Source: Emticicia agri
GTDB lineage: Bacteria; Bacteroidota; Bacteroidia; Cytophagales; Spirosomataceae
Length of the DNA: 64,000 nt
Assembly (NCBI RefSeq): GCF_004168285.1
Contig: NZ_SEWF01000022.1
Coordinates: 1-64,000, forward strand
Direction of reading: 5' to 3'
The position numbers and the translations under genes were made by a program. Positions 35,291 through 43,905 of this stretch are shown in pieces; position 1 is the first letter of the stretch; each line of letters starts with the position of its first letter. Under the pieces are notes generated by a model, which did not search any database, was not told the origin of the DNA, and saw only the letters and a list, made by a program, of their open reading frames with translations.

Positions 35291-36757
35291 ATGAAACTTA
35301 ATCAATCTTTACTCTCTGACCCTTCTTTAACGCAACTTCCCGAAAAAGTCTTACAATTTGGTACAGGTGTTTTGCTTCGTGGCTTGTGTGATTATTTTAT
35401 CGACAAAGCCAATAAAGAGGGCATATTTAATGGTAGAATTGTGGTTGTTAAATCGACTGATTCGGGCGGAGCAGATGCTTTTGCCGAGCAGGATAATCTT
35501 TACACCATCTGTGTAAGAGGTATCGATAAAGGCGTTGCTAAAGAAGAAAATATCATTTCTGCGGCTATTAGCCGGGTACTGTCAGCACAAAGCCAATGGG
35601 CTGAGATTCTGTCAACCGCTAAAAATCCGGCTATCAGCATAGTTATTTCCAATACTACCGAAGTAGGGCTTCAATATGTAGAAGAAAGCATCAGCCAGAC
35701 TCCTCCGGCTTCTTTTCCGGCTAAACTCACTACGTGGTTATATGAAAGATTTCAGGCAGGGCTTCCGGGTGCGGTGATTATTCCGACCGAGTTGATAGTA
35801 GGCAATGGAGATAAACTGAAAGAGATTGTTCTGCAATTATGTGCTTTCAACCAACTGCCTGATAAATTCGTAGAGTGGGTTAACAAAGAAAACAGTTTCT
35901 GTAATTCGCTGGTGGACAGAATTGTGCCGGGTAAACCTAAGGGAGACAGCCTGAAAGAATTAGATGCGAAATTAGGATACAAAGACGACCTGCTAACTAT
36001 TGCTGAAGTATATAGGTTATGGGCTATCGAAGGCGATGAAAAAGTAAAAGAAACTTTATCTTTCGCTGAAGCAGACCCGGGAGTAAAAATAGAAAAAAAT
36101 ATTGAGCAGTATCGAGAGCTAAAATTACGTATGCTCAATGGTACACATACCCTGATGTGTGGTATGGCTTATTTATCAGGTTTTGAGACTGTAAAAGAAG
36201 CCTTAGCCGACGAACTGACAGAGAAGTTTATTACGATTCTGATGACGACCGAGATTGTTCCGGCAATTCCGTATAAAATACAGGCAAAAGTTTGTCAGCG
36301 TTATGGCAGAGAGGTATTAGACCGATTCCGTAACCCTTACTTAGAGCATCAATGGATAAGCATTACCTTACAATATACCATGAAGATGCGTATGCGGAAT
36401 ATTCCATTATTGTTGAATTATTATAAAGAGTTTAATACAGTTCCACAATATTTTGCCCGTGGCTTTGCGGCTTACTTGCTCTTTATGCGTGCCGTGAAAG
36501 AAGAGAATGGTAAGTATTTTGGTCAACGAGGGGGAGAGTTTTATCCGATTCAGTGTGATGCAGCCCCTTATTTTTATCAGGTATGGCAGAATCACTCAGC
36601 CGATGAGGTAGTACAGGAAGTATTAGCCAATAAAGAGCTTTGGGGAAGCGATTTAACCCAGCTTTCAGGCTTTGCGGGTAATGTAAGTACTCACTTGTCT
36701 AATATGATGATGATAGGCGTAAGAGAAGTAGCTTCTGCCTTGAATGTGTATGCTTAA
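35291..36757 (+). CDS. uxaB: Tagaturonate reductase
   Basis: NAD-dependent reduction of D-tagaturonate to D-altronate in galacturonate breakdown. The 488-residue protein of the mannitol dehydrogenase superfamily has the N-terminal nucleotide-binding block LQFGTGVLLRGLCDYFIDKA. ISNTTEVGLQY follows, and then the catalytic-domain motif ELKLRMLNGTHTLMCGMAYL with the conserved Lys-Asn-His set partly visible. Length fits UxaB. The usual partners uxaA and uxaC are not beside it. A palindrome after the stop separates it from the convergent exonuclease. Confidence 0.9.
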   Translation: MKLNQSLLSDPSLTQLPEKVLQFGTGVLLRGLCDYFIDKANKEGIFNGRIVVVKSTDSGGADAFAEQDNLYTICVRGIDKGVAKEENIISAAISRVLSAQSQWAEILSTAKNPAISIVISNTTEVGLQYVEESISQTPPASFPAKLTTWLYERFQAGLPGAVIIPTELIVGNGDKLKEIVLQLCAFNQLPDKFVEWVNKENSFCNSLVDRIVPGKPKGDSLKELDAKLGYKDDLLTIAEVYRLWAIEGDEKVKETLSFAEADPGVKIEKNIEQYRELKLRMLNGTHTLMCGMAYLSGFETVKEALADELTEKFITILMTTEIVPAIPYKIQAKVCQRYGREVLDRFRNPYLEHQWISITLQYTMKMRMRNIPLLLNYYKEFNTVPQYFARGFAAYLLFMRAVKEENGKYFGQRGGEFYPIQCDAAPYFYQVWQNHSADEVVQEVLANKELWGSDLTQLSGFAGNVSTHLSNMMMIGVREVASALNVYA

Positions 36758-36788
36758 AATTGGATGATTTTATTTTGATTAGTGAATA

Positions 36789-36868
36789 TTAGCCACAATG
36801 TACACGATTAAAACACAATGGTATACAATTGTGAAACTTTGTGTAACATCGTGATTATTGTGGCTAAA
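36789..36868. repeat. Nested palindrome between uxaB and the exonuclease gene
   Basis: An 80-bp inverted repeat: 20-nt outer arms at 36789-36808 and 36849-36868 that match at 17 of 20 positions (TTAGCCACAAT and CACGAT blocks). Inside is a second palindrome with CACAAT and ATTGTG. It fills most of the 131-bp space between two convergent genes. It could be a two-way terminator, but there is no clean T-run, and the nested design resembles a small mobile palindromic repeat. Confidence 0.7.
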
Positions 36869-36888
36869 ATGTTTTTGTAGACCTACTA

Positions 36889-37476
36889 TTACTTCACCAC
36901 TCGCCTCTTCAATAATTCAAAAAAACATTTAGCTGTTGACTCGATATCAATGCTTGCATCGTGAGCTTCTTTTATTTGTTCTTTAAAGAGTCTGAAATGC
37001 AGTTCTTCCAAAGTCGGCCACTTGAAACCATACTTACCCGGGATTTTACAGAAATTAACTATATTTTTATCCTTCATGGTGCAAAAGCTGCGGGTAGCTA
37101 ATAAAGCCTTTGTATCTATCTTTTTTCTGATACATTCTGCTCCGGCAATGGCTTTGTCAAATTCAACATTGTGTCCAATCAAGATAGCAGACTCACTTAC
37201 TGCCTGTTGAAAAAGGGTAAGTACCTGAGTTAAATCATGCCCTTCTGTCAATGCCTGTTGGGTAGTAATGCGGTGAATACGGGTAGCATCTGCCGGAATC
37301 ACATAGCCCTCGGGTTTGATGATATAATTATGTTTAGTATCTAATGAACCATCTTCACGAAATACTAAAAATGCCAGTTGTACCATTCGTGGCCAGTTCT
37401 GAACTGCTGTGATGGGGGCATTGTAATTATTGGGTAATCCCGTAGTTTCGGTATCAAAAAACAGAATCTTTCTCAT
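36889..37476 (-). CDS. DnaQ-like 3'-5' exonuclease
   Basis: A 195-residue DEDDh exonuclease. Exo I is ILFFDTETTGLPNNY (D8, E10), Exo II is LIGHNVEFDKAIAGAE, and Exo III is EAHDASIDIESTAKCF with the catalytic His and Asp. It resembles the stand-alone DnaQ/RNase T-type nucleases rather than a polymerase III epsilon chain in context. Only 7 nt separate its ATG from the T-run of the terminator of the upstream permease gene, so its mRNA leader must be very short. Confidence 0.88.
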   Translation of the reverse strand: MRKILFFDTETTGLPNNYNAPITAVQNWPRMVQLAFLVFREDGSLDTKHNYIIKPEGYVIPADATRIHRITTQQALTEGHDLTQVLTLFQQAVSESAILIGHNVEFDKAIAGAECIRKKIDTKALLATRSFCTMKDKNIVNFCKIPGKYGFKWPTLEELHFRLFKEQIKEAHDASIDIESTAKCFFELLKRRVVK

Positions 37477-37483
37477 GACTAAT

Positions 37484-37519
37484 AAAAAAACGCTCTTTCT
37501 TTACAAAGGAAGAGCGTTT
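37484..37519 (-). terminator. Terminator of the first APC permease gene
   Basis: On the minus strand: AAACGCTCTT, loop, AAGAGCGTTT, then a run of seven T. A strong Rho-independent terminator 18 nt after the permease stop and 7 nt before the exonuclease ATG. Confidence 0.85.
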
Positions 37520-37534
37520 GTACGAAATAACAAA
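37504..37534 (-). promoter_or_regulatory. Candidate exonuclease promoter inside the terminator
   Basis: On the minus strand: TTTG at 37534-37531, a 19-nt spacer, and TTCCTTTG at 37511-37504 (one mismatch to TAnnTTTG). The -7 box lies in the terminator loop and stem, so the same bases would serve both functions. Confidence 0.4.
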
Positions 37535-37537
37535 GTT

Positions 37538-38980
37538 TTATTTTTGTCGGCTAAACCAGAAATAGACCGGGATACCGATGGCTACAATACCTAAGCCCGG
37601 ATAAGTGAATTGTGGTTTTTCTTTTACTAATATTAAAACAATAATAGAGGCTATAATCACATACAACATCGGAATAACCGGATACCCCGGTGCTTTTATC
37701 GGACGTTCAGCCTCAGGCATTCTGCGACGTAAAATGAATATTCCATAAATAGTAAAGGCATAGAACAGGATTACAATGCCCATCAGGTAATCTAACAAAT
37801 CACCATATTTACCCGTCAGGCATAAGAAAGATGCCCAGAAACATTGCCACCAGAGTGCATTTTTAGGTACGCCACGGTCAGATAATTTTCCGAAATTTTT
37901 GAAAAACAATCCATCTTTTGCCATGGTATAATAAACCCTTGCACCCGAAAGAATCAAACCGTTGTTACAGCCAAAAGTAGAAATCATAATGAGCATGGCT
38001 ACTACAACCGTTAGCGTTTGTCCGCCAATCAGATGGGCAGCAGCAGCCGCTACTCTGTCTTCACTGGCAAACTGAATCCCTCTGCTGAAAACATCTGCGC
38101 CATCCGGTGAGCCTTTTAAAGGTAATATACACAGATAAGCAATATTCATTAAGATATATAAAACCGTTACAACCAGTGTTCCGATAGCCAGCCCTCTTGG
38201 AATAGTTTTTTTAGGCTCAACTACTTCATCACCAGCAAATGTTAATCCATTCCACGAATCGCTCGAAAACAAAGTACCTACCTGTGTTACGCCTAAGGCA
38301 AGCACAATGGCAAAACCGCTGATAGCCGTAATCACCCACTCGCCATTCACCTCTTTAATGCTCGAAGCCTCAAACATATTAGAAAAATTCTGAGATATTA
38401 CGTCAGCATTAGCTCCTAAGATAAAGCCTAAGATAATGAGCAAGGCAATGGCCGCTAATTTGGTTGTACTGAAAATATTCTGAATAGTTTTTCCCTCTTT
38501 TACGCCCCTCGTATTGGCATAAGTCAGGATAATTATACTGACAATGGCCAATAAACGTTGAGAAGTAAGTTTAAAAGAGGTATCGCCAAGCACAAAAAAT
38601 TCGTGTTTATCGCTGATAAAATCAGGGAAAAGTACGCCTGAATATTTAGCAAAAGCTACGGCAACAGCAGCAATAGTACCTGTTTGAATTACCGCAAAAA
38701 ATGACCATCCATAGAGAAAACCTGTGAGTTTGCCATAGGCTTTTTGCAGGAATACATATTGCCCTCCGGCATGTGGAAACATAGCAGTTAATTCGCCATA
38801 ACAGAGTGCGCCTACCATAGTCAAGACACCGGCCAATAACCAGGAAGCCAATAACCAACCGGAAGAGCCGACCTGTCGGGCAACATCAGCACTAACAATG
38901 AAGATTCCAGAGCCAATCATTGACCCTGACACGAGCATCACAGCATCGTATAAGCGGATTTCTTTCTTAAAATTTGCCAA
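37538..38980 (-). CDS. APC-superfamily amino acid permease
   Basis: A 480-residue transporter with 12 membrane helices. Helix 1 reads LYDAVMLVSGSMIGSGIFIVSADVA, with the GSGIF unwound segment that binds the amino group of substrates. Other APC features are FAGDEVVEPKKTIPRGLAIG and GARVYYTMAKDGLFFKNFGK. It resembles L-type/LAT-like exchangers. Substrate unknown. It follows a NUDIX gene by 31 nt and ends in a strong terminator. Together with the larger permease at 39.4-41.1 kb it makes a two-permease operon. Confidence 0.9.
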   Translation of the reverse strand: MANFKKEIRLYDAVMLVSGSMIGSGIFIVSADVARQVGSSGWLLASWLLAGVLTMVGALCYGELTAMFPHAGGQYVFLQKAYGKLTGFLYGWSFFAVIQTGTIAAVAVAFAKYSGVLFPDFISDKHEFFVLGDTSFKLTSQRLLAIVSIIILTYANTRGVKEGKTIQNIFSTTKLAAIALLIILGFILGANADVISQNFSNMFEASSIKEVNGEWVITAISGFAIVLALGVTQVGTLFSSDSWNGLTFAGDEVVEPKKTIPRGLAIGTLVVTVLYILMNIAYLCILPLKGSPDGADVFSRGIQFASEDRVAAAAAHLIGGQTLTVVVAMLIMISTFGCNNGLILSGARVYYTMAKDGLFFKNFGKLSDRGVPKNALWWQCFWASFLCLTGKYGDLLDYLMGIVILFYAFTIYGIFILRRRMPEAERPIKAPGYPVIPMLYVIIASIIVLILVKEKPQFTYPGLGIVAIGIPVYFWFSRQK

Positions 38981-39011
38981 TTTGATTAGAGGTTAGGTTT
39001 AATTGATTAGG

Positions 39012-39410
39012 TTAATCGATGAAATTAAGATTTTTCAGATGGTCAAAAATTAGTTGGTCAACAGCAGAGCTTTTTTCTTTGTCTGCATAGGTCAGCCATG
39101 CTAATTCTTCAATTTCGGCATCGGGTTTTAATTCTCCCTGATAATCTGCCAGATAGCATGTCATTACAACGGTAACTCCCTCGGTATGCCCGTGGGCTTG
39201 TGCTTCAAATCTACCAAAAAACTGCAACGAATCAGGTACTAAATCTACTGTTAGCTCTTCTTTTATTTCACGCAGCAATGCTTCTTCATCACTTTCGTAT
39301 GGTTCTCTTTTTCCACCCGGAAAATAATAGGTGTCCTTGCCTTTACTCCGTGTGCTTAAAATCTTTCTATCCTCAATTCTTATCCAGGCTAATTTATCTA
39401 TCCAGAACAT
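39012..39410 (-). CDS. NUDIX hydrolase
   Basis: A 132-residue pyrophosphohydrolase. The Nudix box is GGKREPYESDEEALLREIKEEL, close to the G-x5-E-x7-R-E-U-x-E-E consensus with all key acidic residues present. It follows the CAT-like permease gene by 3 nt and precedes the second permease by 31 nt, so it is in the middle of a transport operon. The nucleotide substrate cannot be told. Confidence 0.9.
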   Translation of the reverse strand: MFWIDKLAWIRIEDRKILSTRSKGKDTYYFPGGKREPYESDEEALLREIKEELTVDLVPDSLQFFGRFEAQAHGHTEGVTVVMTCYLADYQGELKPDAEIEELAWLTYADKEKSSAVDQLIFDHLKNLNFID

Positions 39411-39413
39411 ATA

Positions 39414-41069
39414 CTATTTCTTTGCTAATTTACTATTTTGATAGCCATAAGCAAAATATATTACCAGACCGATAACCATCCAGATAATAAACATACGCCA
39501 GTTTGACCAGCCTAATTCGGTCATCAGATAAAGATTAGTGAGTATCCCCAATACAGGCAATAAAGAGAAGTTATATTTAAAACTCATAGCAGCAAGATAA
39601 AGCCATACAAGCCAGAAGACAAAAAGTAAAGGTCTTTCTTCCATATGTTTCATTACATCTCCCTCTCTGTAGGTCAGATATAAAGCCACTAACAACAAAG
39701 GCACTGCAAAATATTTAGCATTGACATAAGGAATCTTGAATTTGGCATCTTTACTCATTCCTTTCGTATCCAGAACCAAAACACCTGCACAAACCAATAT
39801 AAAAGCAAAGAAAGTACCCACACTGGTAAGGTCAACAAAGAAACTCATTTTAAAGAAAAGAGACGGAACAGCTACCAATACACCTGTAACAATAGTAGCA
39901 AAACTTGGGGTTTTAAATTTAGGGTGAATCTCTCCAAATTTTTTGCCCAATAAGCCATCACGGCTCATCGTCATCCAGATACGAGGTTGCCCAATCTGAT
40001 AAGCTAATAAGGCACTGGTAATAGCTACTACGGCACTCACTGAAATAACCCCTGCTACAAAATCAAAGCCTACTTTCTGGAATACATAAGCCAAAGGGTC
40101 AGCTACATTCAACTCTGTATAATTAACCATTCCGGTCAGGACTGTTGTAATGAGTACATATAATACCGTACAGATTAATAAGCACAATAACATGGCTCTT
40201 GGTAAATCCCGCTGTGGATTTTTGGCCTCTTCGGCAGTCGTTGAAATAGAGTCAAAACCAATAAAGGCAAAGAAAACCGAAGCTACACCACTCAATACTC
40301 CATTTACCCCATTAGGTGCAAAAGGCGACCAGTTGGCAGGTTTCACATAAAACACACCCACTATGATTACCAACAGAATCACCCCTAATTTAAGGGCTAC
40401 CAATATATTACTCGCATTGCGTGATTCTTTGATACCAATATAACACAAGGAAGTAATCAATACGGTAACTAATCCGGCAGGAAGATTGAAAATCAATTTG
40501 ATAAAACCTAAATCGGGAGCATCTGCAAAAGCTTTGGCCAATGTTTTAGTGTTAAGTGCAATATCAGTTCCTCCTGCCTGAACAATTTCGTAAGCCTCTT
40601 TGGCAGAAGTATAATCTATTGCTAACCACATAGGAAAATGAATACCAAAACCTTCAAGCATTCCAATGAAATAACTCGACCATGAAATGGCTACCACCAT
40701 ATTTGATACGGCATATTCCAGGATTAATGCCCAGCCGATAATCCATGCCAAAACCTCACCAAATGATACATACGCATAAGTATAAGCACTACCGCTCACA
40801 GGAACCATAGAGGCAAACTGTGCGTAACTCAAGGCTGTGAAAACGCAGGCAATTGCCACAAACACAAACAGAAGTGATACCGCAGGGCCACCATTGAAAC
40901 TCGCCAGACCAATAGTACTGAATATTCCGGCACCGATAATGGCAGCAATTCCAAGAGTGGTCAGGTCTCTTACGCCAAGAATACGGGACAATGAGTGTCC
41001 GTCGTCTCCTTTTTTTGATTCTTCTATTGCTTTTTTGACGTCTTTCCTCCGAAAAAGTGAATTACTCAT
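39414..41069 (-). CDS. CAT-like APC-family amino acid permease
   Basis: A 551-residue transporter with 12-14 membrane helices. LGVRDLTTLGIAAIIGAGIFSTIG is the cationic amino acid transporter signature in helix 1. IGFDSISTTAEEAKNPQRDLPRAML and QPRIWMTMSRDGLLGKKFGEIHPKFKTP are the CAT-type loops. It is the first gene of the minus-strand group with the NUDIX hydrolase and the second permease. The insert around residues 150-185 (between helices 4 and 5) is longer than in many relatives. Substrate is inferred only as an amino acid. Confidence 0.9.
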   Translation of the reverse strand: MSNSLFRRKDVKKAIEESKKGDDGHSLSRILGVRDLTTLGIAAIIGAGIFSTIGLASFNGGPAVSLLFVFVAIACVFTALSYAQFASMVPVSGSAYTYAYVSFGEVLAWIIGWALILEYAVSNMVVAISWSSYFIGMLEGFGIHFPMWLAIDYTSAKEAYEIVQAGGTDIALNTKTLAKAFADAPDLGFIKLIFNLPAGLVTVLITSLCYIGIKESRNASNILVALKLGVILLVIIVGVFYVKPANWSPFAPNGVNGVLSGVASVFFAFIGFDSISTTAEEAKNPQRDLPRAMLLCLLICTVLYVLITTVLTGMVNYTELNVADPLAYVFQKVGFDFVAGVISVSAVVAITSALLAYQIGQPRIWMTMSRDGLLGKKFGEIHPKFKTPSFATIVTGVLVAVPSLFFKMSFFVDLTSVGTFFAFILVCAGVLVLDTKGMSKDAKFKIPYVNAKYFAVPLLLVALYLTYREGDVMKHMEERPLLFVFWLVWLYLAAMSFKYNFSLLPVLGILTNLYLMTELGWSNWRMFIIWMVIGLVIYFAYGYQNSKLAKK

Positions 41070-41273
41070 GGGTGTGTAGCTATTTAGGGTTTTAGCATAT
41101 TTGAATATGCCTGATAAGTTTGTTATGGTATATTTTCCAAAACTATCGAAAAAAAGATAATACTATTCTATGAAAAGCAAAATTTTTATCGAATGAAGTG
41201 TATTTTTATTCGCCTTTTTTCAGATTATCCTATTTTAATAAAGCATTTTGTTGAAATTTTATTCTGAAAAAAC

Positions 41274-41305
41274 TTGTCTATGCTTTCTTGTGTAGCTACC
41301 TTTGC
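41274..41305 (+). promoter_or_regulatory. Promoter of the dehydrogenase operon
   Basis: TTG at 41274-41276, a 20-nt spacer, and TACCTTTG at 41297-41304 followed by C. Full consensus match. It predicts transcription start near 41311, at the left edge of a palindromic operator, and supports the GTG start at 41369. Confidence 0.75.
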
Positions 41306-41310
41306 AGGTA

Positions 41311-41330
41311 CAACTTGTATAGACAAGTTG
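41311..41330. promoter_or_regulatory. GntR-type operator palindrome
   Basis: CAACTTGTATAGACAAGTTG is a 20-bp palindrome with arms CAACTTGT and ACAAGTTG and centre TATAG. The core GTATAGAC is typical of GntR/HutC-family operators. A half-site identical to one arm, AACTTGTCTA, lies at 41271-41280 over the -33 box. A regulator bound here would cover the transcription start and block the promoter. No GntR-family gene is nearby. Confidence 0.65.
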
Positions 41331-41368
41331 AAATTTTGGGATTAATAAATTTTATAAAAATAAGAAAA

Positions 41369-42421
41369 GTGAAAGCAGCGGTTTATCGTGGAAAAGAAGA
41401 AATACTGGTAGAAGAAGTAAACATGCCAACCTTAGAAGAAGGGGAAGTATTGCTTGAAATAGAAGCCTGTAATGTATGTGGTACTGACCTACGCACCTAT
41501 CGGCATGGAGATAAAAAAATCACGCCTCCCCGTATTTTAGGCCATGAGTTTTGTGGCAGAGTGGTAGAGTCGAGAAGTACCGAAAAAGCTATAAAAGTAG
41601 GTGACAGAGTGCTGATGTACATTGTTTTATCGTGCGGAGAATGTCGCTATTGCAAAGCAGGTCGAGAGAATTTATGCCAGAGCCGCACAACCATGGCATA
41701 CCATGTAGATGGAGCTTTTGCGCCTTATATGAAAGTTCCGGCAAAGGCTGTTCGCCGGAAACAACTGTTTAAAGTAAATGAAGAGATGCCGTCAGAGTAC
41801 CTGAGTCTTGCCGAGCCTTTGGGTTGTGTGATTAATGCCCACGGACGAGGTCGGTTAGAGGTTGGACTAAAAGATAAAGTAGCCATTATAGGTGCCGGCC
41901 CCATTGGCGTGATGCACGCTTTAGTTTCCCGTTTTCAGGGGGCACAGCAGGTAGATGTGTATGATGTGATGCAAACCCGTCTGGAAAAAGCAACGCAATT
42001 TGACATTGACCATGTGGTAAAGGTAGAGAAAGAAAATGGACATTTAGAAAAGGCGCTTGAACTGACAGAGGGTTTAGGTTATGATGTAGTGATTGTAGCC
42101 GTGAGTGTAGCCCAGGCTCAGACCGATGCGCTGGAAATAGCCGGAAAAGCAGGCAGGGTTGAATTTTTCGGTGGATTACCTAAATCGAACCCATTTGCTA
42201 CGCTGAATACTAACCACCTGCATTACAAAGAACTACGTATTAGTGGCTCCTACTCTGAAAAAATGAGTGATTTTCAGGCGGCTACTGCTTTGGTACAAAA
42301 GAAGAGTTTTCCGGCTGATAAGATTGTTACCCATACTCTTCCATTAGACAGAATCACCGAATCATTTACATTGATGGAATCGGGTGAGGCTCTGAAAGTA
42401 AGTATTAAACCTAATCTGTAA
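41369..42421 (+). CDS. Zinc-dependent alcohol/polyol dehydrogenase (MDR family)
   Basis: A 350-residue medium-chain dehydrogenase. The start is a GTG at 41369 (VKAAVYRGKEEILVEE); the frame is open upstream, but that part precedes the predicted transcription start. Catalytic zinc ligands appear in CNVCGTDLRTYRHG and GHEFCGRVVE, and the structural zinc in SCGECRYCKAGRENLC. The NAD-binding motif is VAIIGAGPIGVMHALV. It resembles sorbitol or threonine-type dehydrogenases. An aldehyde dehydrogenase gene follows 8 nt later, so the pair likely oxidises an alcohol or sugar alcohol to an acid. Confidence 0.88.
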   Translation: MKAAVYRGKEEILVEEVNMPTLEEGEVLLEIEACNVCGTDLRTYRHGDKKITPPRILGHEFCGRVVESRSTEKAIKVGDRVLMYIVLSCGECRYCKAGRENLCQSRTTMAYHVDGAFAPYMKVPAKAVRRKQLFKVNEEMPSEYLSLAEPLGCVINAHGRGRLEVGLKDKVAIIGAGPIGVMHALVSRFQGAQQVDVYDVMQTRLEKATQFDIDHVVKVEKENGHLEKALELTEGLGYDVVIVAVSVAQAQTDALEIAGKAGRVEFFGGLPKSNPFATLNTNHLHYKELRISGSYSEKMSDFQAATALVQKKSFPADKIVTHTLPLDRITESFTLMESGEALKVSIKPNL

Positions 42422-42429
42422 AACCTGAT

Positions 42430-43905
42430 ATGAATACTGATTTAATAGCAGAGGTAAAAGGGCGTACATGGGGACTTTTTATTGACGGTGAATCTACTCC
42501 GGCAGCAGACGAGTCAACCATTACCATTTATTCTCCGGCTAATGGTGAAGCCGTTGCTACAATTGCCCGTGCAACCGTAGCAGATGTAAATAAAGCTGTA
42601 GAAACCGCACAGACGGGTTTTAAAGAATGGTCAAAACTGACAGCCTATCAGCGCGAGAGTATTATTAAAAAAGCAACGGCCTATGTACGCACCCAAGCTG
42701 ACCGGATAGGTATGCTGATGGCTTTAGAGCAAGGTAAGCCTTTCAATCAGTCTAAATCAGAGATTATCGGTTCTTGCGATACATTAGATTATTTCGCTTC
42801 AGAGGGGGTAAGAGTAGAAGGGTATGTAAATCAGACTGAAAAAGCAGGAGTTTTCTCGATGGTGAAATATTATCCGGTTGGGGTATGTGCTCTAATTACT
42901 CCCTGGAACTATCCTGTATCTTTATTATCCTGGAAATTAGGTCCTGCGCTGGCAGTAGGTTGTTCGGTAGTAGTGAAACCTACAACCGTTACCCCTCTAT
43001 CCCCAATGGCATTTTGTATGGCTTTGGTAGAAGGCGGCATTCCGGCTAAAGTTATCAGCGTGCTGACAGGTCAGGGGGCAGTGGTAGGAGATAATCTGGC
43101 GAAACACCCTCTGGTAAAAAAAGTTGCCATGACAGGCTCTACTGAAACAGGTAAAAAACTCATGCAAACAGTAGTACCTTATTTAAAGAAAATATCTTTA
43201 GAATTAGGTGGCCAGTGCCCTGCCATTGTTTGTGAAGATGCCGACATACAAAATGCGGCTACGGTAATAGCTTATAAAGGATTCAGAAACATGGGGCAGT
43301 CGTGCAGTAGTGTCAATCGGGTATATGTGCATGTATCCAAACATCAAGAATTTGTGGCTGAACTAAAAAAACAGGCTGAAAAACTTACTATTGGTGATGG
43401 GGTAAGCGATGGTTCAGTAGATTTAGGGCCAATGGCCACAGCAGATGGCGTACTGACCTCGAAGCTACATGTAGAAGATGCCATCAGCAAGGGCGCTTCA
43501 TTGGTTACAGGAGGCAGAGCACCAGAAGGAGAGGTTTATCAAAAAGGGTTTTATTTTCTGCCTACTATTTTAGATAATTGCCATGCTGCCATGAAAGTAA
43601 TGCAGGAAGAAACCTTTGGGTGTATAGTACCTGTGGAGACTTTTGAAACAGTAGATGAGGCTATTGAGAAAGCCAATAAGACCAATTATGGCTTAGTAGC
43701 ATACGCCTTTACAAAAGACTTTAAAACCAGTATGCTATTGGGTGAGCAATTAGAAGCCGGAACAGTATGTATTAATAACGGGGCTGTAAATACTAACTAT
43801 GCCCCCTATGCTGGCTGGAAAGACTCAGGATTTGGCGTAGAACTATCAAGAAATGCAGTTTTTGAATACCTTGAAACCAAGCATATTAAAATAGAGGGGG
43901 TTTGA
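42430..43905 (+). CDS. NAD(P)-dependent aldehyde dehydrogenase (SSADH-like)
   Basis: A 491-residue aldehyde dehydrogenase. Motifs are ITPWNYPVSLLSWKLGPALA, the coenzyme loop MTGSTETGKKLM, the general base in LELGGQCPAIV, and the catalytic Cys in NMGQSCSSVNRVYV. The closest common annotation would be succinate-semialdehyde or glutarate-semialdehyde dehydrogenase. It forms a two-gene operon with the zinc dehydrogenase, under the GntR-like operator. Its stop codon directly abuts that of the convergent acetyltransferase gene. Confidence 0.9.
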   Translation: MNTDLIAEVKGRTWGLFIDGESTPAADESTITIYSPANGEAVATIARATVADVNKAVETAQTGFKEWSKLTAYQRESIIKKATAYVRTQADRIGMLMALEQGKPFNQSKSEIIGSCDTLDYFASEGVRVEGYVNQTEKAGVFSMVKYYPVGVCALITPWNYPVSLLSWKLGPALAVGCSVVVKPTTVTPLSPMAFCMALVEGGIPAKVISVLTGQGAVVGDNLAKHPLVKKVAMTGSTETGKKLMQTVVPYLKKISLELGGQCPAIVCEDADIQNAATVIAYKGFRNMGQSCSSVNRVYVHVSKHQEFVAELKKQAEKLTIGDGVSDGSVDLGPMATADGVLTSKLHVEDAISKGASLVTGGRAPEGEVYQKGFYFLPTILDNCHAAMKVMQEETFGCIVPVETFETVDEAIEKANKTNYGLVAYAFTKDFKTSMLLGEQLEAGTVCINNGAVNTNYAPYAGWKDSGFGVELSRNAVFEYLETKHIKIEGV

